DNA of 64,000 nucleotides, from positions 120,062 to 184,061 of the forward strand of contig CAYQIM010000059.1 of assembly GCA_964417555.1 (NCBI GenBank). The letters run 5' to 3'. This DNA comes from CAYQIM01 sp964417555 (GTDB taxonomy: Bacteria > Pseudomonadota > Gammaproteobacteria > Diplorickettsiales > Diplorickettsiaceae). The notes beneath the pieces are model-generated. The model was given only the letters and a program-made list of their open reading frames with translations, was not told where the DNA came from and made no database searches. Of the stretch, positions 1 through 8,173 are shown in pieces; the first letter of the stretch is position 1; each line of letters begins with the position of its first letter. The position numbers were made by a program, and so were the translations under genes.

Positions 1-392
1 TTATCGAACTCTATCGCTTCGGAAAGTATAAGTGACTTCCACCAACGGCTATTATCATCGCCCAGCATACCCATTCGATAAGGTGCCGCCAAAAAAGCAT
101 ATAAAGTCGATTTATCTCCCGGCAAAGTAGAAAGTGCTAAATCATAATGGCGAAAAATTCTTTTTATTAATCGACCATGTGCAAAAAAATGCGGATGTTC
201 TTGAATAGTAAGAATGGTATTGATATCTGGACTAGAGGCTAAAATTGATTCCGTACCTTTAAACACCAATAGATCAATTTGTGTATCCGGCCAGTGACGT
301 TTGAAAGTCCGAATCAAAGGAGTAACCAATAAAACATCGCCAATACGGCGAGTACAAATAATTAATAGCCTTCCTGGCGGCAATTTGACCAT
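1..392 (-). CDS. Glycosyltransferase family 9 (heptosyltransferase-like), N-terminal part, runs off the window
   Basis: The reverse strand reads an open frame from an ATG at 392 to the window edge (about 130 codons). The N-terminus carries RRIGDVLLVTPLIRTF, the usual first Rossmann motif of ADP-heptose:LPS heptosyltransferases and related GT9 enzymes, followed by a WPDTQIDLLV strand and a LSTLPGDKS segment typical of the family. Such enzymes add heptose or related sugars to the lipopolysaccharide core on the cytoplasmic face of the inner membrane. An in-frame TAG lies just upstream, so 392 is the only ATG start; a GTAAGGAT box lies next to it. The C-terminal half with the donor-binding site is outside the window, so the exact sugar cannot be said. 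Confidence 0.75.
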   Translation of the reverse strand, partial: MVKLPPGRLLIICTRRIGDVLLVTPLIRTFKRHWPDTQIDLLVFKGTESILASSPDINTILTIQEHPHFFAHGRLIKRIFRHYDLALSTLPGDKSTLYAFLAAPYRMGMLGDDNSRWWKSLILSEAIEFD

Positions 393-537
393 ATCCTTAC
401 AACGCTAAATCCTTCTTGCTCTCGGTATCCCCATTCGGGAAAATAGACATATCTCACACCAATGGAATTTTTAGCAAGTGCCGCAAAGCAAAATGCCGCT
501 AAAAATTCAAGTGCTAAGAGTATATTATAAGTTAGAA

Positions 538-672
538 GGTGTCTTCAAATGTACTAGACGAGATAATAAACATTATTTTTCGAGTAGCGCAACCGAGCAT
601 ACATGAGGTATGTGAGTAGCAAAACACAGAAAAACAACGTTTCTTGACCGTCATCGTGCATTTGAAGGCACT
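538..672. repeat. Palindromic dispersed repeat, copy 1
   Basis: An element of about 135 bp bounded by inverted ends: GTGTCTTCAAATG at 539-551 and CATTTGAAGGCAC at 659-671. The two halves are also imperfectly complementary along most of their length, with GCATAC/GTATG at the centre, so the RNA or single strand could fold into one long hairpin. Similar units occur at 14730-14866, 60129-60242 and, truncated, at 37595-37637. It looks like a foldback or MITE-type element; no transposase is encoded. It lies directly downstream of the 676-882 gene. Confidence 0.7.
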
Positions 673-675
673 TTC

Positions 676-882
676 TTAGCTATCTTTAGAGATATCAACC
701 TTAATATCACCAAAGCACTGTATATTATAAAATTCGTCTTTTAAATCTTTGAACCATTTAACGCGCGAATCGATACCAATAATTTCCCGAATAATTTGAA
801 ACATTTCCGCGTAAGGTTGATTATAGCCAAAGTCATGCTCAAAGCTTGTACCATCTGCCAGTGTAATCGTAACTTTACTCAT
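676..882 (-). CDS. Small protein of unknown function (68 aa), second gene of a two-gene unit
   Basis: The start at 882 has an AAGAGAG ribosome-binding site about 7 nt upstream and overlaps the stop of the upstream gene (875-1093), so the two are likely co-translated. The product is small, acidic and begins MSKVTITLADGT, a beta-hairpin-like opening, with aromatic residues (F, Y, W) spread through the rest. There is no signal peptide or membrane segment. I recognise no family. The overlap with its neighbour and two good ribosome-binding sites argue that it is real. Confidence 0.55.
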   Translation of the reverse strand: MSKVTITLADGTSFEHDFGYNQPYAEMFQIIREIIGIDSRVKWFKDLKDEFYNIQCFGDIKVDISKDS

Positions 883-1093
883 ATTTCGCTCTCTTACAGC
901 GTTTGTCAGGCCTCTGCGAAGCTGTTACCAATGTAATATGAAGTGGTGAAATGGTACTCAAGTTTTCGATTAGCCATGCATTTAAGCAGGTATCTTCCCC
1001 TGCAATACGCACGTCTATCGGCCCTCGAATATGTGCTGCTATTTTAGGAGCAATACGTTTTTTAAACGCTGCACCGCCTGAATATTTGAACAT
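875..1093 (-). CDS. Small basic protein of unknown function (72 aa)
   Basis: The ATG at 1093 is preceded by a strong AGGGGGG box 7 nt upstream. The protein is basic, with an FKKRIAPKIAAH segment near the N-terminus and a Lys/Arg-rich C-terminus (KRCKRAKYE), which suggests nucleic-acid or ribosome contact, though I recognise no family. Its stop overlaps the start of the next gene (676-882), indicating translational coupling. A 9-bp inverted repeat at 1133-1158, about 40 bp upstream of the start, could be an operator. Confidence 0.5.
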   Translation of the reverse strand: MFKYSGGAAFKKRIAPKIAAHIRGPIDVRIAGEDTCLNAWLIENLSTISPLHITLVTASQRPDKRCKRAKYE

Positions 1094-1132
1094 GAATACC
1101 CCCCTGGAACCATTTTCTCTAGTTTGTAGATA

Positions 1133-1158
1133 AAGTTAAACTACCTTTTGTTTAACTT
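1133..1158. promoter_or_regulatory. Inverted repeat upstream of the 875-1093 gene (possible operator)
   Basis: AAGTTAAAC (1133-1141) and GTTTAACTT (1150-1158) form a perfect 9-bp inverted repeat around 8 nt. It sits 40 bp before the start of the two-gene unit and could bind a dimeric regulator or form a weak hairpin. The rest of 1159-1528 is AT-rich and holds no gene I can support. Confidence 0.35.
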
Positions 1159-1528
1159 TTCGTTTTATTCGAAAATACAATCCATGTTACTTATGATTAA
1201 ACTTGAAATTTTTGTCGTTTATTTAAATTTTGTGTTGGACTAGGCTATCGTTGATAGATAAAGATTCTTATCATTAAGTTTTACCATGCTATCAAACCTT
1301 TCTTATCATTTATAAGGCTCTATCTCTATGCGTAAACTTTAAATAAGATATTACTAAATATAGTGTTTATTATTTTTAAAACAACTACATATTGTATATG
1401 TGAATTTTGCTTACATTATTTTATACAAATACGTATAATAATTTTAGCAAAAGATTGTATTATACACAAGTTTTCAAAAGTTTCCTCACAACTTATACAA
1501 ATGTTACCCACCGTTTGCAGAAATCAAA

Positions 1529-1754
1529 CTAAGAAACTTCTTTAACTATTTCTTCAAAAAGTCCTCTTACACTTTTAATTGTCTCAAGTTTTTTAATAAA
1601 ATGCGCTATATCTTGTGCGAGATAACCTTCGGTCGGTTCTCTTCACCAGATCGGCATGGTTTTTTATCATTTTGATTTGTTTTTCGTCCAGTGAAAGCTC
1701 ATCTGGTAATACATAAAAGCCTTGCAGCCAATATCTCAACTCAAGATTTGTCAT
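1529..1754 (-). pseudogene. Frameshifted paralogue of the adjacent phage-like small protein
   Basis: An ATG at 1754, overlapping the stop of the upstream gene by 14 bp, opens a frame beginning MTNLELRYWLQGFYVLPDE that stops after 53 codons. Removing one base near AAGAGAACC (about 1640) joins it to a second frame (EGYLAQDIAHFIKKLE...) that runs to a TAG at 1529. The YWLQGFY opening matches YWLQGYF of the neighbouring 1741-2067 product, and the spacing to a Leu/Ile-Lys-rich helix is the same, so it is a tandem duplicate that has lost its frame. The YWLQG(F/Y)F opening recalls small proteins often seen in tailed phages. Confidence 0.55.
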
Positions 1755-2067
1755 TTAAACCTTCCTCATGTACCTGGTGCCTTTCTTGTCTACTGACACC
1801 TTCATAGCTATCATCAATGGCATGATAAAAAACAGAAGAGAGACTCGATTTAATAACAGGAAAAAATTCATCCAGTGTAACCGACACATTAGACGTTTTT
1901 TCAATGTAATCACACACTCGCTCTAACCAGGCTATAAACTCATTTTTTTCGCCTTTTATACGTGATAATTGATCTTTGATGATCAATAATTTTTCAACAT
2001 CCAAATAGGGGTTACAGGCTATTTCAAAATAGCCCTGTAACCAATAGCAAAATTGATTTATGTTCAT
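1741..2067 (-). CDS. Small helical protein with phage-type YWLQGYF opening (108 aa)
   Basis: It begins MNINQFCYWLQGYFEI, an opening I associate with small proteins of unknown role in tailed phages and prophages; this is recollection, not a search. The remainder is predicted helical with many charged residues, and an acidic tail ends ...EEGLNDKS. It lies 12 bp downstream of the 2080-2937 gene and overlaps the broken paralogue at 1529-1754, so the three form one transcription unit. No enzymatic motif is visible. Confidence 0.6.
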   Translation of the reverse strand: MNINQFCYWLQGYFEIACNPYLDVEKLLIIKDQLSRIKGEKNEFIAWLERVCDYIEKTSNVSVTLDEFFPVIKSSLSSVFYHAIDDSYEGVSRQERHQVHEEGLNDKS

Positions 2068-2079
2068 AGCGAAGCAATA

Positions 2080-2937
2080 TTAACAATCCGGGACATCACC
2101 GCCGCTCATACTGAAAGAAGAAGAGCGTCCTTGTCTCAACAATTCGTTACCTTCATTTCTTTCTGCAATAGCATTCGCCGCATTGATAAGTGTTTGATAA
2201 GCAAACGCGTCGTTGGGTAGAGTCAACTCTGTATAAGAAGACGATGCAAAAAATAACTCTTTTGAACGGATTTTAGCTATTTCCAATTTCACTGCTGGAT
2301 TTATTGAAGAAATTTGTGCTGAAAGAGAAGAAAGTTTTTCTTTCATTAGCATTTTATTTTGATTAGGTACGGCTAAACAAATATTAATCTGCGCTTCAGT
2401 CACGTTAACTTTTATCGTGCCGTTTTTGGCTAGGCCTATTTTTTCAAAGGCTTCTGTTATTGATTCTTTCATACTACTCGCTTGGACAACCGCGCGCACC
2501 GCTTTATATCGCTGTTCATCTGACAATTTAGCTACGCTATCATCTATTTTATAGATAAAACTGGTAATGGCATCTAATGTAATAGCACGCAAATAGTCCT
2601 TGATACTAGAAAACTCTTTATATTTTTCTTGATCAACGATATGGTTAGGTGCAGAGTTTTGCGATTCGGTATAGTAGCTATGAATACTCTTATAATAACC
2701 TTCTACTTCTGCTGAAAAATTCAGCTTATCTTTTTTAAGTTCAGCTTTAATTTCTTTAACTGATATTTCCGGGTTATTAACAAACAGGTTCATGACTTTC
2801 AATACGGCTTTTTGATCTTGGACTGGTAGTCCCTTATATTCATCCATATCTAGTTCAAAAGTAAGCCCACCTGATAAAATGGGTTCTACTTCGGCCAAAC
2901 CATCAACTTCATCTATTGCTGGATCTTGCACGGTCAT
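2080..2937 (-). CDS. Hypothetical protein (285 aa), no recognised domain
   Basis: Two ATGs lie at 2943 and 2937. GGAG is almost in contact with the first but correctly spaced (about 7 nt) from the second, so 2937 is preferred. The product has an acidic N-terminus (IDEVDGLAEVEPIL), a long helical, Lys/Glu-rich middle and a Ser/Gly-rich C-terminus ending GGDVPDC. There is no signal peptide or transmembrane segment. It heads a three-gene unit with the phage-type small genes downstream. Gene-poor surroundings and the lack of a recognisable family suggest an accessory protein; a secreted effector is possible but unproven. Confidence 0.55.
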   Translation of the reverse strand: MTVQDPAIDEVDGLAEVEPILSGGLTFELDMDEYKGLPVQDQKAVLKVMNLFVNNPEISVKEIKAELKKDKLNFSAEVEGYYKSIHSYYTESQNSAPNHIVDQEKYKEFSSIKDYLRAITLDAITSFIYKIDDSVAKLSDEQRYKAVRAVVQASSMKESITEAFEKIGLAKNGTIKVNVTEAQINICLAVPNQNKMLMKEKLSSLSAQISSINPAVKLEIAKIRSKELFFASSSYTELTLPNDAFAYQTLINAANAIAERNEGNELLRQGRSSSFSMSGGDVPDC

Positions 2938-3093
2938 AGTCATTCTCCAATAAAATAATTACTGGTAGAATAAACACTCAAGCTTAAAAAATACTTAAAA
3001 ATAAAGCGTTTTTTATCATTAGGGTAAAATATTAACTCAATGAAGCCGAAAGGCTAAAAGTAACCAGCAAAGCTATGCTAGTATAGGAAAGGG

Positions 3094-3123
3094 TTACGTG
3101 CCACTCGACAGAATGGCACGTAA
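3094..3123. terminator. Perfect 10-bp hairpin between accessory genes
   Basis: TTACGTGCCA (3094-3103) and TGGCACGTAA (3114-3123) are exact complements around a 10-nt loop. It lies downstream of the 3174-3593 gene on the reverse strand, where a transcription end is expected. The T-run is weak (TTTCC), so an operator for the 2080-2937 unit is an alternative. Confidence 0.45.
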
Positions 3124-3173
3124 ATCCATACTGAAAAACTACAAATCTTTTTTCTTCAGCGATTTAGGCAAAA

Positions 3174-3593
3174 TTAATAGGGATTCCATGAAGCCGCTGA
3201 AAATTTAAAATAATCATCTAATTTAGTTTCTGAAAACTGATAATTTAATATATAAGCCAGTAATGAGGACTCCTGATTAAAGGCCGAGTAATCCGTTTTA
3301 GCTTGGTTAAATAAAGTTTGCACTTCATGTAAATCAACGCTTTTTCCTTCAGCAATGAAATTAGCAAAAGCAGTCTTTTGCTTACTGAGCATCCTTAATG
3401 CCTCTAGATTCATATCTTTGCTAGATTCCAACATGCCTATATACTCGCTTAAACGAGCTTTTAGTTTTTGATTTTGTCCCAGCTCATTCAATCGAAATCT
3501 AGCTTTTTTAATTACCTTGTCATATAACTGATCTAATGCTTCCCTATCTGATGTCGCCCACAATAACATTAGCTGCATATACTCCATACCCAT
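3174..3593 (-). CDS. Hypothetical helical protein (139 aa)
   Basis: The ATG at 3593 has an AGGAG box 7 nt upstream. The protein is almost entirely helical in composition (Leu, Lys, Glu, Gln, Ala), with a Lys/Arg-rich segment (KKARFRLNELGQNQKLKAR) and a Tyr/Phe-rich end. No signal peptide, membrane segment or known motif is visible. It is separated from the 2080-2937 gene by a hairpin and from mreD by about 90 bp, so it is probably transcribed alone. Confidence 0.55.
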   Translation of the reverse strand: MGMEYMQLMLLWATSDREALDQLYDKVIKKARFRLNELGQNQKLKARLSEYIGMLESSKDMNLEALRMLSKQKTAFANFIAEGKSVDLHEVQTLFNQAKTDYSAFNQESSLLAYILNYQFSETKLDDYFKFSAASWNPY

Positions 3594-3685
3594 ATTTATT
3601 CTCCTTTTTAAATTGATAGACCTTGCAAAAGTTATAATGCAATAGACTTATGTTTTTTGTCCAAATAAATCATTATTTTGAATTT

Positions 3686-4159
3686 TTACTGACGCTTTAT
3701 TTTCAATAACTTTTGTAATAGCGGCCACATCAGTGCACTGATGATTAAAGAAATCCATACCCAACGCAACACAATCGACCCACTGACAAACGATTGCATC
3801 CACACGAGTATACCCTGATAAATAACCAACAAAATAAAAACAAATAACATTTGTTGTGTTAAAGGAAACATGCGAAATTGCAAATGAAAACGGTAGGCTA
3901 AAAAGGTGATCACGCATAAAGCCAGGCTATGCTCACCTAAGTAATTACCGTGCAATACATCAATAATTAAGCCTAATATCCAAGCTAAACTAAGATGAAT
4001 ATGGGTTGGCAAGACCATGACCCAATAAATTAAGATCAAGGGCAGCCATAAGGGATAAATTAATGCCAAACTCGGCGTTAAAGGTATAATATTTAATACA
4101 ATAGCAGAAAAAAAACTTAAGATAATTAACAGTAAAGTAGAAAAGTAGAGCGGTTTCAT
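3686..4159 (-). CDS. mreD: Rod-shape-determining protein MreD
   Basis: This is a 157-aa integral membrane protein with about five hydrophobic helices and few charged residues, the right size for MreD. It follows mreC with a 7-bp gap in the canonical mreB-mreC-mreD order. MreD anchors the elongasome in the inner membrane with MreC, RodA and PBP2. Identification rests on position, size and hydrophobic profile (segments such as LPLILIYWVMVLPTHIHLSL and a DVLHGNYLGEHSL loop typical of MreD). Confidence 0.9.
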   Translation of the reverse strand: MKPLYFSTLLLIILSFFSAIVLNIIPLTPSLALIYPLWLPLILIYWVMVLPTHIHLSLAWILGLIIDVLHGNYLGEHSLALCVITFLAYRFHLQFRMFPLTQQMLFVFILLVIYQGILVWMQSFVSGSIVLRWVWISLIISALMWPLLQKLLKIKRQ

Positions 4160-4166
4160 ACAATAT

Positions 4167-5051
4167 CTATTTTTTTCGCGCGTTTAAATGAGGGGCGACG
4201 GTGGTTTTTTTAGTCGTTGTGACCGGCGACTTATCCGACCAAATCAACAAAATAGGTCTATTGCGATTTAATTGCGCACTGGGATCGACTTGTATACTGG
4301 CAAACTGCGTTGCCACATTGGTATTAATTGAGCTGACAATTCCTACTGGATAACCTGGCGGATAACGCCCACCCAAACCCGAGGTCACCAATAAATCATT
4401 CACTTTAATATCAACGGTGCCCGGAGTATCTTTTAGGAGTAATTTGGTGAGTCGCCCTCGACCCACCAAAATACCTCTAGCATCACTACGTACATCTTGG
4501 ACAGGAATAGCGCTGCGAAAATCAGTCAGTAAAAGTACACGACTCGTGAATAAATCAACACTGATCACCTGGCCCATAATTCCATCAGCATCAATAACAG
4601 CTTGCCCCACATAAACACCACTGGATTGTCCTTTATCCAATATCACTTCATTCAGCAAAGGATCGGCATTTACTAACAGCAAACGCGCTAACACTAAGCG
4701 CTGTTTTTTTAAATGTTCAGACGCCGATAATAATTGATTCAACTGCCTATTTTCACTTTCTAAGGCTTCAAATCGTTGTAACTTAGCCTTAAGCAATAAT
4801 TCCTGTGCATACAATTGCGTATTATCTGCTTCTAACTTCTTTCGCGTCACAAAACCTTGGGATAAATTGTTCACTAAGCGAATAGGCGCATCAACAACAT
4901 ATTGTAAAGGTGCTACTGCATCATTTAATACGCGACGCAACGAAGATAAATAATGGTGATAATCCAATATGATCAATAGCGCCGATAAAACAATAAAAAA
5001 ACCCAAGCGCAACCATAAAGGGGTTTTACCACGATTAAATAATAGCTTAAT
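4167..5051 (-). CDS. mreC: Rod-shape-determining protein MreC, probable ATT start
   Basis: MreC is a periplasmic elongasome scaffold: N-terminal signal-anchor helix (GFFIVLSALLIILDY), coiled coil (about residues 60-110), then the beta-rich MreC domain (GQSSGVYVGQAVID, DVRSDARGILVGRG, GLGGRYPPGYPVG). The first conventional start codon is a TTG at 5012, with no ribosome-binding site, and it would remove the conserved opening. In frame upstream lies ATT-AAG-CTA-TTA-TTT-AAT-CGT-GGT, giving (M)KLLFNRGKTPL, which matches the usual MreC start (MKxLFxRG). AAGGA, overlapping the mreB stop, sits 9 nt before that ATT (5051-5049). I therefore call an ATT start, 294 aa. The 52-bp shorter TTG form is the alternative. 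Confidence 0.9.
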   Translation of the reverse strand: MKLLFNRGKTPLWLRLGFFIVLSALLIILDYHHYLSSLRRVLNDAVAPLQYVVDAPIRLVNNLSQGFVTRKKLEADNTQLYAQELLLKAKLQRFEALESENRQLNQLLSASEHLKKQRLVLARLLLVNADPLLNEVILDKGQSSGVYVGQAVIDADGIMGQVISVDLFTSRVLLLTDFRSAIPVQDVRSDARGILVGRGRLTKLLLKDTPGTVDIKVNDLLVTSGLGGRYPPGYPVGIVSSINTNVATQFASIQVDPSAQLNRNRPILLIWSDKSPVTTTKKTTVAPHLNARKK

Positions 5052-5063
5052 GGTAAAAGTTCC

Positions 5064-6104
5064 TTAATCCTTTACTAGAAAACCACTACCCATTTCATCA
5101 ATAATCTCTAAGGCACGCCCACCTCCCCGTGCTACACAGGTTAAAGGGTCTTCTGCCACGACGACGGGCATGCCTGTTTCTTCCATAATCAAGCGATCAA
5201 GATTCCTCAATAAAGCCCCACCTCCTGTTAAAACCATACCGGTTTCGGAGATATCTGCTGCCAACTCAGGTGGAGTTTGCTCTAAGCCGGTACGAATAGC
5301 ACCGACAATATTGGCTAAAGGCTCTTGTAACGCTTCTAAAATTTCATTACTGTTCAAGACAAAGGCTCTCGGTACACCTTCAGAAATATTACGTCCGCGT
5401 ATTTCCATTTCTCGCACATCAGGCAATGCAAAGGCTGTACCGATTTCATGCTTGATTCGCTCGGCTGTAGGCTCGCCAATCAAGCTACCGTAATGACGTC
5501 TGACATAATTAACAATTGCTTCATCAAAACGATCACCTCCGGTACGTACAGATTGTGCGTAGACCACACCGCCTAAAGAAATCACGGCAACTTCCGTTGT
5601 TCCGCCACCAATATCAACAACCAATGATCCGCGTGCCTCATCAACGGGCATGCCGGCACCAATAGCCGCAGCCATCGGCTCTTCAATCAAATAGACTTCT
5701 CTTGCACCAGCCCCTAAAGCGGACTCACGAATCGCACGGCGTTCAACTTGTGTTGAACCACAAGGCACACAAACCAATATGCGGGGTGCAGGACGTAAAA
5801 AACGATTTTGATGTACTTTATGAATAAAATGCTGCAGCATTTTTTCAGTTACGTAAAAATCAGCAATAACACCATCCTTTAAAGGGCGAATCGCATTAAT
5901 ACTACCCGGCGTACGACCTAGCATGCGTTTCGCTTCCCAGCCCACAGCCAATACAGAGCGTTGATTGCCCTCTTCCATGCGAATTGCAACCACGGAAGGC
6001 TCATTCAGCACGATTCCCTCCCCGCTTACATAAATCAAAGAATTGGCTGTACCTAAATCAATCGAAATGTCTTTTGAAAATAATCCGCGGAATTTGCTTA
6101 GCAT
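5064..6104 (-). CDS. mreB: Rod-shape-determining actin homologue MreB
   Basis: A 346-aa cytoplasmic, membrane-associated actin-like ATPase that forms filaments guiding lateral cell-wall synthesis. It opens MLSKFRGLFSKDISIDLGTANSLIY: an amphipathic membrane helix followed by the phosphate-1 loop (DLGTAN). Further ATPase signatures are VDIGGGTTEVAVIS (phosphate 2) and MVLTGGGALL (adenosine loop). Length is normal. It is the first gene of mreBCD; an AGGTAGG box precedes the ATG. The operon is divergent from gatCAB, an arrangement also known in other gammaproteobacteria. Confidence 0.97.
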   Translation of the reverse strand: MLSKFRGLFSKDISIDLGTANSLIYVSGEGIVLNEPSVVAIRMEEGNQRSVLAVGWEAKRMLGRTPGSINAIRPLKDGVIADFYVTEKMLQHFIHKVHQNRFLRPAPRILVCVPCGSTQVERRAIRESALGAGAREVYLIEEPMAAAIGAGMPVDEARGSLVVDIGGGTTEVAVISLGGVVYAQSVRTGGDRFDEAIVNYVRRHYGSLIGEPTAERIKHEIGTAFALPDVREMEIRGRNISEGVPRAFVLNSNEILEALQEPLANIVGAIRTGLEQTPPELAADISETGMVLTGGGALLRNLDRLIMEETGMPVVVAEDPLTCVARGGGRALEIIDEMGSGFLVKD

Positions 6105-6139
6105 ATAGTTGGTTACCTACCTAGAGCGTTTAACTACAC

Positions 6140-6169
6140 AATATAGTGCGTGCTTTGGCACTTTAGCAA
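6140..6169 (-). promoter_or_regulatory. Candidate sigma70 promoter of mreBCD
   Basis: On the reverse strand TTGCTA (6169-6164), an 18-bp spacer and TATATT (6145-6140) lie 36 bp before the mreB ATG. The remainder of the 308-bp mreB-gatC divergent region (6170-6412) must also hold the gatC promoter; a TTGACC at 6234 is a possible -35, but I see no convincing -10 for it. Confidence 0.4.
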
Positions 6170-6412
6170 ATATGGAAGATTTTATGCAAGCAACCAGGTA
6201 CAATGTGCACTTTTTTATAGCAGAATTGTTGTATTGACCTTACGAAAGACTGTATTTTGATTGTAGTATGCGGTGCCGGCTTTTCGAGGAACGGAGTTTA
6301 CTTGTATGTAAATGAGTATCGCAGATAAAGTCAGCAACAACGTGAGATACACTAAAAAACCTAAAAAAAACAGCTTTCGCTTAAAAATAACCTCTGTGGA
6401 GTTTTTTATTAC

Positions 6413-6700
6413 ATGACCATCATACTTGACGACGTAAATAAAGTAGCAGCATTAGCTAGCTTGAAAATCAATCCAAAAGAAGCAAATCATTACTTGAAAA
6501 ATTTACAAGAAATTCTGAAACTGGCTAATCAAATGGACACGGTTGATACAGATGCTATTCCAGCAGTAGCACATTGCTTCGATGTGATACAACGCTTGCG
6601 CCCTGATAGAGTGACTGAAACTAACACCCGCGAACGTTTGCAGCAATTGACTACACACGTTCAAGCAGGACTTTACTGTGTACCTCCGGTTATAGAATAA
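6413..6700 (+). CDS. gatC: Aspartyl/glutamyl-tRNA amidotransferase subunit C
   Basis: A 95-aa protein with the GatC pattern: DDVNKVAALASLKI at the start, a helical LQEILKLANQMDTVDTDAIPAVAH core (the DTxxVxPxxH-like segment) and LRPDRVTE. GatC holds the GatA-GatB complex together and is needed for GatA stability. It is followed 18 bp later by gatA. Presence of the trimeric GatCAB implies that the organism makes Gln-tRNA(Gln) and/or Asn-tRNA(Asn) by transamidation. Confidence 0.93.
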   Translation: MTIILDDVNKVAALASLKINPKEANHYLKNLQEILKLANQMDTVDTDAIPAVAHCFDVIQRLRPDRVTETNTRERLQQLTTHVQAGLYCVPPVIE

Positions 6701-6718
6701 AGACGAGACTAAATCACT

Positions 6719-8173
6719 ATGCATAACGCGACACTGACTGAGCTATCGATTGCCTTAAAAAATAAAAAAATATCGAGCCGAGAATTGACAGAACATTTCC
6801 TTGCCCGTATTAAAAAATATGATTCGGATGTCAATAGCTTTATTACCGTAACAGCAGAACATGCCTTACAACAAGCCGATCGTGCCGATGAAGAATATAA
6901 AAAAGGGACCGCAGGTCCCTTAACAGGGATTCCTATCGCACATAAAGATATTTTTTGTACAGATGGTATCAAAACCAGCTGTGCGTCTAAAATGCTAGAT
7001 AATTTCATTGCGCCCTATGACGCCACGCTGGTCCATGCGTTAAATCAAGCTGGCACGGTTCTACTCGGGAAAACAAATATGGATGAATTTGCGATGGGTT
7101 CGTCCAATGAGACCAGTTTTTATGGGCCAGTAAAAAATCCCTGGGATCTCACACGTGTACCCGGCGGCTCCTCAGGAGGCTCGAGTGCCGCCGTAGCAGC
7201 ACGTCTCGCACCGGCAGCAACCGGTACCGATACCGGCGGTTCAATCCGCCAACCGGCTGCACTTTGCAATCTTACCGGACTTAAACCCACCTATGGACGC
7301 GTGTCGCGTTATGGTCTTATCGCTTTTGCTTCCAGCCTTGATCAAGCCGGCCCGATGACGCAAACCGCCGAAGATGCCGCGTTATTAATGAATGTCATGG
7401 CCGGTTTCGACGCCAACGATGCCACCAGCATTAACGAATCCGTACCTGATTATAGGCACACACTCAATGATTCTTTACAAGGCCTAAAGATAGGCTTACC
7501 GAAAGAATATTTCTCGGCCGATCTCGATCCTAACATGGCGGCCTGTATAGAAAGCGCCATCAAACACTATGAGCGTTTAGGTGCAAGCATCCATGATGTA
7601 AGTCTACCCAACTGCCATTTAGTGATTCCACTTTATTATATTATTGCTTCAGCAGAATGTTCTTCTAATTTAGCCCGTTATGATGGCATACGTTATGGAT
7701 ACCGCTGCGCTAATCCCAATGATCTACGCGATTTATATGAACGAACGCGCGCTGAAGGTTTTGGTGATGAAGTCAAGCGAAGAATTTTAATGGGGACTTA
7801 TGTCTTATCGGCCGGTTACTATGATGCCTATTATATAAAAGCACAAAAAATTCGTGGCTTAATGATTAAAGAGTTTGAACAAGCCTTTCAACAAGTTGAT
7901 ATCCTGTTAGGGCCAACCACACCTAGCATAGCGTTTAAATTGGGTGAAAAAACCAAAGACCCCATCAGCATGTATCTTTCTGATATTTACACGATTGCGA
8001 TTAATTTAGCCGGTTTACCTGCTCTATCAATACCCGCTGGATTTATCGATGGGCTACCCGTAGGAATGCAACTGATTGGCCGTCCTTTTGCCGAAGCAAA
8101 ACTACTGAATGTCGCGCACCGTTATCAACAAGTCACCGATTGGCATAAAAAATTACCGGAGAAGTTTAAATAA
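6719..8173 (+). CDS. gatA: Aspartyl/glutamyl-tRNA amidotransferase subunit A
   Basis: A 484-aa amidase-signature enzyme that releases ammonia from glutamine for GatB. The Ser-cisSer-Lys triad is complete: K76 in IPIAHKD, S151 in PGGSSGGSS and S175 in DTGGSIRQPA, with the standard spacings of 75 and 24 residues. Length is normal. The gatB start overlaps its stop (TAATG), indicating coupling. Confidence 0.97.
   Translation: MHNATLTELSIALKNKKISSRELTEHFLARIKKYDSDVNSFITVTAEHALQQADRADEEYKKGTAGPLTGIPIAHKDIFCTDGIKTSCASKMLDNFIAPYDATLVHALNQAGTVLLGKTNMDEFAMGSSNETSFYGPVKNPWDLTRVPGGSSGGSSAAVAARLAPAATGTDTGGSIRQPAALCNLTGLKPTYGRVSRYGLIAFASSLDQAGPMTQTAEDAALLMNVMAGFDANDATSINESVPDYRHTLNDSLQGLKIGLPKEYFSADLDPNMAACIESAIKHYERLGASIHDVSLPNCHLVIPLYYIIASAECSSNLARYDGIRYGYRCANPNDLRDLYERTRAEGFGDEVKRRILMGTYVLSAGYYDAYYIKAQKIRGLMIKEFEQAFQQVDILLGPTTPSIAFKLGEKTKDPISMYLSDIYTIAINLAGLPALSIPAGFIDGLPVGMQLIGRPFAEAKLLNVAHRYQQVTDWHKKLPEKFK

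Noticed and set aside
875..1093. Faint resemblance of the C-terminus to ribosomal protein S11
   Set aside because: Only a few basic and hydrophobic positions agree; the S11 core is missing.
951..1133. Forward frame opposite the 875-1093 gene
   Set aside because: Antisense shadow; the reverse gene has a strong ribosome-binding site and coupling to its neighbour.
1363..1545. 60-aa open frame in the 1.1-1.5 kb gap
   Set aside because: AT-rich chance frame with no ribosome-binding site, overlapping the antisense end of a more convincing broken gene.
3648..3917. Reverse frame overlapping mreD
   Set aside because: Shadow frame of mreD with no family features.
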